A stretch of DNA of 15,008 nucleotides, from contig CAJUGG010000043.1 in NCBI GenBank assembly GCA_910585995.1, forward strand, positions 1 to 15,008, written 5' to 3'. A program made the position numbers and the translations under genes. This document shows, in pieces, positions 6,932 through 13,939 of this stretch (within the stretch, counting starts at the first letter, position 1; every line of letters begins with the position of its first letter). This DNA comes from an uncultured Lachnospiraceae bacterium. GTDB taxonomy: Bacteria; Bacillota; Clostridia; Lachnospirales; Lachnospiraceae. The notes beneath the pieces are model-generated. The model was not told the DNA's origin. It ran no database searches and worked only from the letters and a program-made list of their open reading frames with translations.

Positions 6932-7663
6932 TTACACATTTCCATAGCGGGCAATCCGCATGGATTGTCTAAGATAGCGCATACTTTCTCTGTAAAAATA
7001 CCAATAAGAATATCCGCCTGCTCTTAGTACCTTTTTAAGCCAGGGCCACACGGCCCAGATGGTCATCTGCATCAGAACTATTCGATACACCTCCTGTGGA
7101 GCATTGCTTTTTAATTTGTACAAAGTATGGGACTGAAAGGCCAGATGCCGCAGTTCATCATGGAGCATCTGACGGCAGATTCTCTTTAACACCAGGGAAT
7201 GGGTACATGCCGAAAGAGCCTGATAATAGGACAGAGCGATCATCTCCGCAGTCACCAGCACGATGACTTCCCCTCTTAGTCCTCCAAGTTTTCGAAGATT
7301 TCGAAAGCAGTCATCAAGCCAGATCTTTTTGCGGGGTTTTATTCCATAATACTCCATATATCTGGTCAGAAAATACGAATGTCTGTTCTCTTCAGCGATG
7401 AACCATTTCATAGCTTCCAGATAGGCAGTATCCTGGCTTTTTTTGACATATTGTTCTACGGTCTTTATCAGATGGGTTCCTTCGGAAGCTTCTCCTGCCT
7501 GAAAGAGTCTCATAGACGGAAAGATCAGCTTTTTTTCTTTTTCTGTCAGATAATGTTCTGTGGTAAATTCAATCACGGGCTGTCTGTGAGCGTTCTCTCT
7601 AAAATATGCTGCCCAATCATATCTTTTGAGGTCTCCCAACTGCAATGTTCTTATATGTATCAT
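6932..7663 (-). CDS. Ferritin-like putative diiron protein, function unknown
   Basis: The 243-residue mostly helical protein carries the ligand pattern of a ferritin-like carboxylate-bridged diiron four-helix bundle. A helix with E58/E61 is followed by ExxH at E92-H95 (AEENRHS), a third helix with E140 (TAEMIALSYYQAL), and ExxH at E170-H173 (HDELRHLAF). This E / ExxH / E / ExxH spacing is that of diiron oxidases, oxygenases and rubrerythrin relatives. The protein lacks a rubredoxin domain and does not look like a classical ferritin. Its arginine- and aromatic-rich C-terminus (about 200-243) could associate with the membrane. I cannot name a reaction: an N- or C-oxygenase, a desaturase-like role or peroxide handling are all possible. 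It sits between DUF554 (16 bp) and an AEC transporter (15 bp), suggesting one transcript. The ATG is preceded by GAGG about 10 bases upstream. Confidence 0.75.
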   Translation of the reverse strand: MIHIRTLQLGDLKRYDWAAYFRENAHRQPVIEFTTEHYLTEKEKKLIFPSMRLFQAGEASEGTHLIKTVEQYVKKSQDTAYLEAMKWFIAEENRHSYFLTRYMEYYGIKPRKKIWLDDCFRNLRKLGGLRGEVIVLVTAEMIALSYYQALSACTHSLVLKRICRQMLHDELRHLAFQSHTLYKLKSNAPQEVYRIVLMQMTIWAVWPWLKKVLRAGGYSYWYFYRESMRYLRQSMRIARYGNV

Positions 7664-7679
7664 AACTCTTTTCCTCTCT

Positions 7680-8357
7680 TTATACCATCCCTGTAATCCA
7701 GCAAAATATCACGGGAATCACAAGCGACGGCAGCATATTCATTGTCTTGCAGTCTTTGATTTGTAAGATGGAAAGTCCGGAGCTGGCGATTAGGAATCCT
7801 CCTACTATGGACAGTTCGGTCATCATATCTGTTGTCATAAAATTTCCCAAAAGAAGTGCCAATCCATAGATGCTTCCTTGCCAGCAAAAGAGTACGGGTG
7901 CTGTCAGTACCATCCCGATGCCATAGGTGGATGCGAGCACCATAGAAGTGACAAGATCCAGCGTGGCGTTGGTAAAAAGATAGGTATGGTCATGATTTAG
8001 CGCGCTTTGTATGGGTCCCAGGATGGAGAGTGTTCCGATACAAAACAAGAGGATACCGGTGGAGAGTCCTTGGCTTAGTTGTCCGACGGATAGTCTTTGG
8101 GTTAGTTTTTGAAATTTATCGTCGAGATCTATCCAGGTTCCCAGGAGGCTTCCTAAGGCTAGGCTTACGATAAAGAGGACGGGGTAGTTGCTTTTGGGCA
8201 TGTTCTGGACTACGGCATTGATGCCAAGGCCGGTCGCAGCCAGGCCCATGGCGGTGAAGAGGGCTTTTTGCTGGTTTTCCTGGATGCCTTTTTTGAAAAT
8301 GCTGCCGATGATGCTTCCAGTCAGGATGGTGCAGGTATTTACAATGGTTCCGATCAT
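7680..8357 (-). CDS. DUF554 family membrane protein (YdfK/YqgA type)
   Basis: The 225-residue hydrophobic protein, with about seven membrane segments, matches the DUF554 pattern. It opens with a glycine-rich MIGTIVNTCTILTGSIIGSI, followed by GLAATGLGINAV (about 38-49) and the family's central FCIGTLSILGPIQSAL block (about 105-120). It also has the later LDLVTSMVLASTYGIGM and the SIVGGFLIASSGLSIL helix. The family is widespread in Firmicutes; some members have been discussed as possible transporters, but no function is established. The length is normal. The ATG follows AAGGAAAACAATAG. It is the first gene of a probable three-gene unit with the ferritin-like protein and the AEC transporter, and lies downstream of the long hairpin at 8443-8636. 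Confidence 0.9.
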   Translation of the reverse strand: MIGTIVNTCTILTGSIIGSIFKKGIQENQQKALFTAMGLAATGLGINAVVQNMPKSNYPVLFIVSLALGSLLGTWIDLDDKFQKLTQRLSVGQLSQGLSTGILLFCIGTLSILGPIQSALNHDHTYLFTNATLDLVTSMVLASTYGIGMVLTAPVLFCWQGSIYGLALLLGNFMTTDMMTELSIVGGFLIASSGLSILQIKDCKTMNMLPSLVIPVIFCWITGMV

Positions 8358-8395
8358 CTATTGTTTTCCTTTGTTAGTGCGGTTTTCTTTTATAC

Positions 8396-8430
8396 TGATA
8401 TAGTGTATCACAGATTGGGGGACTTTACAA
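8396..8430 (-). promoter_or_regulatory. Weak candidate promoter with overlapping palindrome before the DUF554 gene
   Basis: On the minus strand, TTGTAA (8430-8425) and TACACT (8407-8402) are 17 bases apart, each with 4 of 6 consensus matches. A near-perfect palindrome, TGATACACTATATCA (8410-8396), covers the -10 box and could be an operator. A TATAAA at 8394-8389 is an alternative -10 without a good -35. Confidence 0.3.
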
Positions 8431-8442
8431 GGAGGAGAGGAC

Positions 8443-8636
8443 GGTGAGGACGCGGACCGGGTGATCTGGCCTTACCACTAATGTCTGCATAGAATGTATC
8501 GGACAGTCCGGCCATTTTGTGCGCCTCATTCGGACACAAGTGTCCGCCTGCGGCGTACAAAATAACCGGACTGTCCGCTCCAATCTACACAGCACAATTA
8601 GTGGTAAGACCAGATCACCCGGTCCGCGTCCTCACC
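8443..8636 (-). repeat. 194-bp long imperfect inverted repeat forming one near-continuous hairpin
   Basis: The outer arms 8443-8482 and 8597-8636 pair at 39 of 40 positions. The middle segments (8483-8500 with 8577-8595) pair with two one-base bulges and a few mismatches. The inner arms 8501-8525 and 8552-8576 pair at 22 of 25. The tip CGGACAC-AA-GTGTCCG (8531-8546) is perfect. There is no ORF, transposase or U-tract. It lies between rnfB and the DUF554 gene and fills most of the 343-bp gene-free stretch 8358-8700; nothing is recognised at 8637-8700. It may be a MITE-like element, a structured RNA or a 3'-end stabiliser of the rnf transcript. The strand is given as minus because five of six transition-type mismatches become G-U pairs in that orientation. 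Confidence 0.85.
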
Positions 8637-8700
8637 TGGGTAGTGATTAAGTGGGGGCTGTCTGGCCGGCACTTTCACTGGTGGCTTTGGGTTATGTGTT

Positions 8701-9495
8701 TTATTGTTTTATGATTTTGCGTGGACATTCTTCTACACACTTGCCGCAGCCGGTGCATTTATCATAGTCTACGTGGGCCAGATTGCCTTCTACGGTGATG
8801 GCTCCGGCTTCACAGTTTTTGGCACACTTCATGCAGCCGATACAGCCGGCTTTGCATGCTTTGGTTACGTCTTTTCCTTTGTCTCTGGAGTTGCACTGTA
8901 CGTAGGATACGCCACTTACGGGTACGAGTTCGATTAGCTTTTTCGGGCATGCGCTGATGCATTTGCCGCAGGCTTTGCAGGCATCGGGGTCTACGACGGC
9001 TACGCCGTTTATGATATGTATGGCATCAAATTGACATTCTTTTACGCAGGCGCCATAGCCAAGACAACCGAAAGTACAGATTTTGTCACCGCCATTTTGC
9101 ATCATGCTTACAAACCGGCAGTCGTCTGCACCGGTGTATTCGTAATTTTTGGGTGCAAGATCACAGGTTCCTGCACATTTTACAAAGGCTACTTTGCGAA
9201 CGCCTGCATCGGCTTCTACGCCCATGATTGCGCCGATCTTAGCGCCTACTGCTGCTCCGCCGACCGGACATCCGTTGACGGGGGCCTCTCCTTTGGCAAT
9301 CGCTGCTGCTAAGCCATCACAGCCGGCATAGCCGCAGCCGCCGCAGTTGTTTCCTGGAAGACATTCTCTTACGGCAACTTCTTTTTCATCCACTTCTACC
9401 GCAAATTTTTCACCGGCCGCCCCAAGGAACAGCCCAATGAATATACCTACACCGCCTACGATGACCGTAGCGATGACCATTCCAACTACACTCAT
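8701..9495 (-). CDS. rnfB: RnfB, multi-cluster Fe-S subunit of the Rnf complex
   Basis: RnfB receives electrons from ferredoxin at the cytoplasmic face of the Rnf complex. The 264-residue product starts with one membrane anchor (about 5-27). The RnfB-type four-iron cluster domain follows: ECLPGNNCGGCGYAGC with C51, C54, C59, plus C76. Ferredoxin motifs follow at C173/C176/C179/C183, C218/C221/C224/C228 and C247/C250/C253/C257. Further cysteines (C107, C111, C126, C140, C144, C150, C154, C201, C214) suggest additional clusters. An in-frame ATG at 9522 would add nine residues, but it lies inside the palindrome at 9519-9607. The ATG at 9495 has AGAGGTG just upstream and gives an N-terminus typical of RnfB, so I chose it. 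It is the last rnf gene and is separated from rnfA by an unusually long 135-bp gap. Confidence 0.95.
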   Translation of the reverse strand: MSVVGMVIATVIVGGVGIFIGLFLGAAGEKFAVEVDEKEVAVRECLPGNNCGGCGYAGCDGLAAAIAKGEAPVNGCPVGGAAVGAKIGAIMGVEADAGVRKVAFVKCAGTCDLAPKNYEYTGADDCRFVSMMQNGGDKICTFGCLGYGACVKECQFDAIHIINGVAVVDPDACKACGKCISACPKKLIELVPVSGVSYVQCNSRDKGKDVTKACKAGCIGCMKCAKNCEAGAITVEGNLAHVDYDKCTGCGKCVEECPRKIIKQ

Positions 9496-9518
9496 TTTAC
9501 ACCTCTTATTGAAGTTCC

Positions 9519-9607
9519 GCATCCGCTTAGAAAATGCCCCCTCATCTGGAACAAAGTCTGACTGCTTCGCATTCCGACTTCGTTCCGGGCATTTTCTAAG
9601 CAGATGC
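9519..9607 (-). repeat. 89-bp palindromic element between rnfA and rnfB
   Basis: The arms 9519-9539 and 9587-9607 (GCATCCGCTTAGAAAATGCCC and its complement) pair at 20 of 21 positions. An inner stem, 9548-9561 with 9573-9586, pairs at 12 of 14, leaving an 8-base bulge at 9540-9547 and a small GC-closed tip near 9564-9570. No T-run follows, so it is not a standard terminator. It resembles repetitive extragenic palindromes. It could block, process or stabilise the rnf message and so set RnfB output. The two transition-type mismatches become G-U pairs on the minus strand. Confidence 0.8.
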
Positions 9608-9630
9608 TGATTTTAAAGTTTCTGTTTCGC

Positions 9631-10206
9631 TTAGATAATACCTGAAAATCCGCAAAATGCGATCGCCATCAGTCCTGCGGTCACTAGTACGATAGGAGAG
9701 CCTTTGAGAGCTGGGGAGATGTCGTTGTACTCCAGCTTTTCTCGGATGCCCGCTAACAGGATGATGGATATGGTAAATCCGGTAGCTACTGCAAAGCCGT
9801 TCACAGTGCTTGTCAGGATGCTGTATCCTTTGGTTGCGTTGGTCAGTGCCACACCTAAGACTGCACAGTTGGTGGTGATCAGCGGAAGGTAGACGCCAAG
9901 TGCCTGGTAGAGAGACTGCATGCTCTTTTTTAAGAACATCTCTACAAACTGTACCAGACAGGCAATGACCAGAATAAATACAATGGTCTGTAAATAGGTC
10001 ATGTTCAGTGGGATTAATAACAGTTTGTCAATGACGCTGGTTACAAATGATGCCAGTGTGATGACGAAGATCACGGCTGCTCCCATGCCGGCTGCGGTCT
10101 CTACTTTTTTAGATACGCCTAAGAATGGGCAGATTCCTAAAAACTGGCTTAATACCACGTTATTTACCAGGGCAGACCCGATGGCAATTATCAATAAATC
10201 TTTCAT
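9631..10206 (-). CDS. rnfA: RnfA, integral membrane subunit of the Rnf complex
   Basis: This 191-residue, six-helix protein has the normal RnfA length. Its two half-helix cysteine motifs are SQFLGICPFLGV (C26) and LPLITTNCAVLGV (C114). In solved Rnf and Nqr structures the equivalent cysteines of RnfA/RnfE (NqrE/NqrD) hold a [2Fe-2S] cluster inside the membrane and form the pathway between the cytoplasmic and outer redox centres. RnfA and RnfE are related to each other and pack as inverted halves. The ATG lies nine bases after GGGGG, and that ribosome site overlaps the rnfE stop codon. The 13-bp gap indicates cotranslation with rnfE. Confidence 0.96.
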   Translation of the reverse strand: MKDLLIIAIGSALVNNVVLSQFLGICPFLGVSKKVETAAGMGAAVIFVITLASFVTSVIDKLLLIPLNMTYLQTIVFILVIACLVQFVEMFLKKSMQSLYQALGVYLPLITTNCAVLGVALTNATKGYSILTSTVNGFAVATGFTISIILLAGIREKLEYNDISPALKGSPIVLVTAGLMAIAFCGFSGII

Positions 10207-10219
10207 ATGTCTCTACCCC

Positions 10220-10903
10220 CTATTCTTTTGCGTTGCTGCATTTGGAACCGCAGGAAGCGCAGTCTGCATTGCATCCGCTCTGAATCTTTGATACATCTTT
10301 GCCCTTCTTTGCCATATTGAGCTTCACTTTGTTCTGAATCCCGGTCAGAAGCGCTAAGACAAAGAATGCACCAGGTGCCATGACAAATATCGACACTGGC
10401 TCATAGGACGCCGGCATCACTGCCATGCCAAAGATCTTTCCGGAACCGATTAACTCACGGACCAGACCAATGGAGGTCAGACCCAGAGTAAAGCCAAGGC
10501 CCATGCCGATACCGTCAAATAACGAGGCAATCATGGGATTTTTAGAAGCATATGCCTCTGCGCGGCCTAATATAATACAGTTTACCACGATCAGCGGTAT
10601 ATACAGGCCCAAACTGGCATTCAGGGTAGGGATATAAGCCTGAAGCAAAAACTGTACAATCGTTACAAAAGATGCCACGATCACGATAAAAGCCGGTACA
10701 CGCACATCATCTGGGATCACTTTTCGAAGCATGGATATAATCAGATTGGACATGGCTAAGATTACCATGGTGGTAAGGCCCATGCCCAGCCCGTTGATCG
10801 CGCTTGTGGTAACGGCAAGCGTCGGACACATGCCCAGCATCATGACAAATGTCGGGTTTTCTTTGATAATACCGTTATATAAACGTTCACCTGCTGAATT
10901 CAC
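10220..10903 (-). CDS. rnfE: RnfE, integral membrane subunit of the Rnf complex, with Cys-rich C-terminal tail
   Basis: RnfE is the pseudo-symmetric partner of RnfA. The 227-residue protein has six predicted helices with the paired cysteine motifs MMLGMCPTLAV (C26) and YIPLIVVNCIILG (C109), which in known structures share the intramembrane [2Fe-2S] cluster with RnfA. The C-terminus is extended beyond the last helix by a soluble tail of about 35 residues ending in a C211-x3-C215-x2-C218-x3-C222 motif, which might bind a metal or an Fe-S cluster. Such tails are not part of the core family; whether they are common in related Clostridia cannot be checked here. The start is GTG (10903-10901) after a GGGGG ribosome site, 14 bp beyond the rnfG stop. 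No nearby ATG fits. Confidence 0.95.
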   Translation of the reverse strand: MNSAGERLYNGIIKENPTFVMMLGMCPTLAVTTSAINGLGMGLTTMVILAMSNLIISMLRKVIPDDVRVPAFIVIVASFVTIVQFLLQAYIPTLNASLGLYIPLIVVNCIILGRAEAYASKNPMIASLFDGIGMGLGFTLGLTSIGLVRELIGSGKIFGMAVMPASYEPVSIFVMAPGAFFVLALLTGIQNKVKLNMAKKGKDVSKIQSGCNADCASCGSKCSNAKE

Positions 10904-10917
10904 TATGTACGCCCCCT

Positions 10918-11511
10918 TTACTCAGCATAATGCGAAGCTGCACAAAGCGCTGCATTGACTGCCTTTGTGACGGCTTTCGTCGTAATTGTTGCACTGCTGA
11001 CTGCATCGATCTCATTCGGCGCCGATTTGCCGGATTTGGTATAGACGATCTCATCCGCCTGGATGCCTGCAAACTGTGCTTTCCAGTCTGCGGTATCCGC
11101 GTTCATGCCAAGACCTGCAGTCTCACTGATGGACAAAAAGGAGATGCCAAGCATGGTCATATCGTTCTGCACGCCCACGGTCATCTGGATATTGCCGCCG
11201 TAGCCTTCCGGCGTGGTCAGATTGAATACATGGCCAATCACGGCACCAGAGCCGTCCATGGCTTCTGCGATCTCATTGACCTCCATCATCTCATAGCCCT
11301 GCTCCGTTAGATATGCTTCCACTTCGGAAGTGTCTTCGAGCACCTGAAAATTTTCTGCCCCTGGAAATACTTCTGCATAGGCCGTTGCCTTTGCCAAGGC
11401 TTCCTGTTCTGCAATAGGAGCTGCCGTCAGCTCATGCACAAATCCCAGAAGAAGTCCTGATACCAGCGTGATTGCGGTCAGGATCATGGTATTTTTCATA
11501 ATCTTATTCAT
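10918..11511 (-). CDS. rnfG: RnfG, covalent-FMN subunit of the Rnf complex
   Basis: RnfG carries an FMN on the outer side of the membrane, attached by ApbE through a phosphoester bond to threonine. The 197-residue protein has an N-terminal membrane anchor (about 8-25), then an FMN-binding domain with the conserved ETAGLGM (130-136). The flavinylation site is DAVSSATITT, with acceptor T175. The usual glycine in the S/T-G-A-T core is serine here (S173), although the threonine, the aspartate at 169 and the downstream S/T are kept. No apbE gene is in the window, so the flavin transferase must be encoded elsewhere. The ATG overlaps the rnfD stop codon (ATGA) and follows GGGGG by nine bases. Confidence 0.95.
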   Translation of the reverse strand: MNKIMKNTMILTAITLVSGLLLGFVHELTAAPIAEQEALAKATAYAEVFPGAENFQVLEDTSEVEAYLTEQGYEMMEVNEIAEAMDGSGAVIGHVFNLTTPEGYGGNIQMTVGVQNDMTMLGISFLSISETAGLGMNADTADWKAQFAGIQADEIVYTKSGKSAPNEIDAVSSATITTKAVTKAVNAALCAASHYAE

Positions 11512-12452
11512 GCTTTCTGACCCCCTTTTGCTTTCACTTTACCAAATGCCAACGGAACGGTGAATTTTTCAATGAGCGGAACCAACAGGTTCGAGAAGAT
11601 AATCGCATAGGATACTCCCTCCGGAGAGGCTCCAAAACACCGGAATATCCCCGTCAAGATACCTAAGATCACACCATATACGATCTGTCCATATGGTGTA
11701 ATCGGACTGGTTACATAGTCGGTAGCCATAAACCAGGCGCCCAGCATCAGGCCGCCGCCGGCTAACTGTGCCACCAGATAGGTGCTGTCCAGCCCATGTC
11801 CTCCAAACAGAATCATAAAGACCAAAAAGGTCAAAAGATAGGTTCCTGGAATCTTCAGATCAATCACGCCCTTCCACAGAAGGTATGCGGCGCCGATCAC
11901 GATGGCGATGACAGAAGTCTCACCGATCATACCGGCGGTATTTCCGATAATCATCTGAAGCGCATCCACACTGCCGCCCTCTCGTAATACCGCAAGGGGC
12001 GTCGCACCGGTGACTGCGTCATATGTATAATTGGTCATCCGCCCTGCAAAGGAGATCATCAGAAAACATCTTGCTCCCAGAGCCGGATTCATAAAATTCT
12101 GTCCCAATCCGCCAAACAGTTGCTTCACTACCAGAATCGCAAAGATTCCGCCAAGTACCGGCATCCACCAGACAGCACTGACCGGAAGGTTCATAGCCAG
12201 TAAAAGTCCCGTTACTACGGCGCTAAAATCCATAATCGTTACAGGCTTGTGCATCAATTTCTCATAGATATATTCTGTTGCCACACAGGATACAACGGAC
12301 AGCAGAATAATAAGCAACGCATTGATTCCAAAATGGACTACGCCAAAAGCTGCTGCCGGCACAAGTGCAATCGACACATCCCGCATAATATTGGAACTGG
12401 TCGCTTTATCTCTGATATGCGGTGATGAAGATACCTTTCTTAAATCACTCAC
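11508..12452 (-). CDS. rnfD: RnfD, membrane subunit with covalent FMN of the Rnf complex
   Basis: RnfD is a polytopic subunit of the NqrB/RnfD family with an FMN covalently bound to threonine. The SSSPHIRDK N-terminal motif, the NPALGARCFL block and the flavinylation site DAVTGATPLAVL are present; the acceptor is T154 counted from the upstream GTG or T151 from the start chosen here. About nine to ten membrane helices are visible. Two starts are possible. GTG at 12461 has no spacing from the AGAGG ribosome site. GTG at 12452 sits eight bases after it and yields MSDLRKVSSSPHIR, which fits the family N-terminus, so I take 12452 (314 residues). The gene overlaps rnfG by 4 bp and follows rnfC by about 25 bp from this start. 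Confidence 0.95.
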   Translation of the reverse strand: MSDLRKVSSSPHIRDKATSSNIMRDVSIALVPAAAFGVVHFGINALLIILLSVVSCVATEYIYEKLMHKPVTIMDFSAVVTGLLLAMNLPVSAVWWMPVLGGIFAILVVKQLFGGLGQNFMNPALGARCFLMISFAGRMTNYTYDAVTGATPLAVLREGGSVDALQMIIGNTAGMIGETSVIAIVIGAAYLLWKGVIDLKIPGTYLLTFLVFMILFGGHGLDSTYLVAQLAGGGLMLGAWFMATDYVTSPITPYGQIVYGVILGILTGIFRCFGASPEGVSYAIIFSNLLVPLIEKFTVPLAFGKVKAKGGQKA

Positions 12453-12477
12453 ACGTCTCACCTCTTTCTTTTTTCTA

Positions 12478-13794
12478 TTATTTCTTACGATTTGCCATAA
12501 CCATACGTCTTACATTTTTAATCATCTGTGCCAGCGGCCGTTTAGCCGGACAGACATAACTGCAGCATCCACATTCCACACATTCCATTCCATGCCACTT
12601 TTGGAATGCCTCCAAATTAAACTTCTCAGAAAACTGCGCCAGTCTCGCCGGGATTAGCCCCTCATCACAGGCAGCCACACAGCGTCCACAGTTAATACAG
12701 GCTGTGGTTGGAGATTCGGATACGGCATCGGATGCCAGACAGGTAATCGCGGATGTGGTCTTAGTGGTGGGGACTTCCAGGTCAAACATGGCAAATCCCA
12801 TCATAGGCCCACCGGAGATCACCTTTTTCTCTTCAGTCTTAAAACCGCCTGCTGCTTCGATTAACTCCATCACATTGGTTCCCATTCTGCTCTCAAAATT
12901 GGATGGATTGGCGATGGCTTCACCGGAGATGGTCACTACGCGGGAGATCAGAGGCTTTCCAAGGATCACAGCGTCATAGATCGACGTGATGGTGTCACAG
13001 TTGTCCACCACACAGCCCAGATCTGCAGGAAGCATAGTAGAGTTGAGATCCCGTCCTGTCACCGCATGAATCAGCATACGCTCTGCACCTTGTGGGTATT
13101 TTGTCTTTAGTACTTTTACCTGAATCCGTGTCTCATTGGCACATGCCTTCTGCATGATGGTAATGGCTTCCGGTTTGTTGTCCTCGATACAGATACATCC
13201 CTGCGCATTGCCAAACAGCTCCAACACCACTTTTAAGCCGCCCACCACTTTTTCCGGGCGCTCCAACATGATCCGGTAATCGGAAGTCAGATATGGTTCG
13301 CACTCTGCACAGTTTACCAGCACATAGTCGATCTTATCCGGCTCCTTGGGAGACAGTTTTACATGTGTCGGGAAACCTGCACCGCCCATGCCGACCACAC
13401 CTGCTTCTTTGATGATGCCAATGATATCTTCTCTGGACATCTCTTCAAATGGTTTGATCGGAAGCCCCGGCGCTTCCTCATACAGGCCGTCATTTTCCAC
13501 CACAATCGAATTTACCTTAGCACCTGTGGATACAAAATGCGGCTCAATCGCCTTTACAGTGCCTGATACCGAAGCATAGATCGGTGAAGACACAAATCCT
13601 CCTGCCTCCGCAATCTTCTGTCCTACCAGTACCCGGTCGCCTTTTGCCACGACAGGAGCTGCCGGAGCGCCAATGTGCTGGGAAAGCGGATAGATCAGAT
13701 CTTTCTTCGGCTGGTATGGAACAATCGCTTTGTCTTTGGACAGTTCCTTGCCGTCATAAGGATGTACACCACCCTTAAATGTTAAAGTAGCCAT
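12478..13794 (-). CDS. rnfC: RnfC, NADH-binding Fe-S subunit of the Rnf complex
   Basis: RnfC is the peripheral subunit that exchanges electrons with NAD+. The 438-residue length is normal for Clostridia. Features in order are an N-terminal barrel-sandwich region (GGVHPYDGKELSK near 8-20), the GMGGAGFPTHVK nucleotide/FMN loop (135-146), NCAECEPYLT (161-170) and the GGPMMG block (328-333). Two four-iron motifs follow, with C366/C369/C372/C376 and C405/C408/C411/C415. The N-terminal residues show the fold shared with complex I NuoF. It is the first gene of the operon, with a GAGGGG ribosome site before the ATG and a promoter 45-75 bases upstream. The order C-D-G-E-A-B is the one known from acetogens and other Clostridia. 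Confidence 0.97.
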   Translation of the reverse strand: MATLTFKGGVHPYDGKELSKDKAIVPYQPKKDLIYPLSQHIGAPAAPVVAKGDRVLVGQKIAEAGGFVSSPIYASVSGTVKAIEPHFVSTGAKVNSIVVENDGLYEEAPGLPIKPFEEMSREDIIGIIKEAGVVGMGGAGFPTHVKLSPKEPDKIDYVLVNCAECEPYLTSDYRIMLERPEKVVGGLKVVLELFGNAQGCICIEDNKPEAITIMQKACANETRIQVKVLKTKYPQGAERMLIHAVTGRDLNSTMLPADLGCVVDNCDTITSIYDAVILGKPLISRVVTISGEAIANPSNFESRMGTNVMELIEAAGGFKTEEKKVISGGPMMGFAMFDLEVPTTKTTSAITCLASDAVSESPTTACINCGRCVAACDEGLIPARLAQFSEKFNLEAFQKWHGMECVECGCCSYVCPAKRPLAQMIKNVRRMVMANRKK

Positions 13795-13840
13795 AAGAAC
13801 CCCTCTTTCTTATATGATTCCGGTTGCCCGGATCGTTATC

Positions 13841-13869
13841 CTTATAAAAACTTGTGAAAAATTGGACAA
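13841..13869 (-). promoter_or_regulatory. Sigma-A-type promoter for the rnf operon
   Basis: On the minus strand, TTGTCC (13869-13864, 4 of 6 consensus matches) and TATAAG (13846-13841, 5 of 6) are separated by 17 bases. They lie between the S1 gene's hairpin and rnfC. The implied leader is about 40 bases. I see no riboswitch or operator in it. Confidence 0.6.
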
Positions 13870-13883
13870 TCCTTTTAAGCCAA

Positions 13884-13917
13884 CAGAGGACATACGAATT
13901 GCTTCGTATGTCCTCTG
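13884..13917 (-). terminator. Perfect 15-bp hairpin after the S1 gene, probable terminator
   Basis: The arms CAGAGGACATACGAA (13884-13898) and its exact complement (13903-13917) enclose the four-base loop TTGC. It lies 22 bp after the S1 stop codon and just before the rnf promoter. The expected U-tract is absent (the minus strand reads TTGGCTTAAAAGG after the stem). It may therefore be an atypical terminator or an mRNA 3'-end stabiliser. Confidence 0.5.
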
Positions 13918-13939
13918 ATTTGTCCTATAACATTTTGTA

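Noticed and set aside
8443..8636. The long hairpin as an intrinsic terminator or a transposon with a gene
   Set aside because: No T-run follows on either strand and no transposase or other ORF lies inside; a non-autonomous MITE remains possible and is noted in the finding.
8443..8636. CRISPR array
   Set aside because: The repeats are inverted, not direct, with no regular spacers and no cas genes.
8704..9312. Two plus-strand frames with repeated Cys and aromatic residues
   Set aside because: They are mirror reads of the Fe-S motifs of rnfB; the coding strand is unmistakable.
9496..9522. N-terminal extension of RnfB from the ATG at 9522
   Set aside because: That ATG falls inside the palindrome and has no ribosome site; the ATG at 9495 has AGAGGTG at good spacing and gives the family N-terminus.
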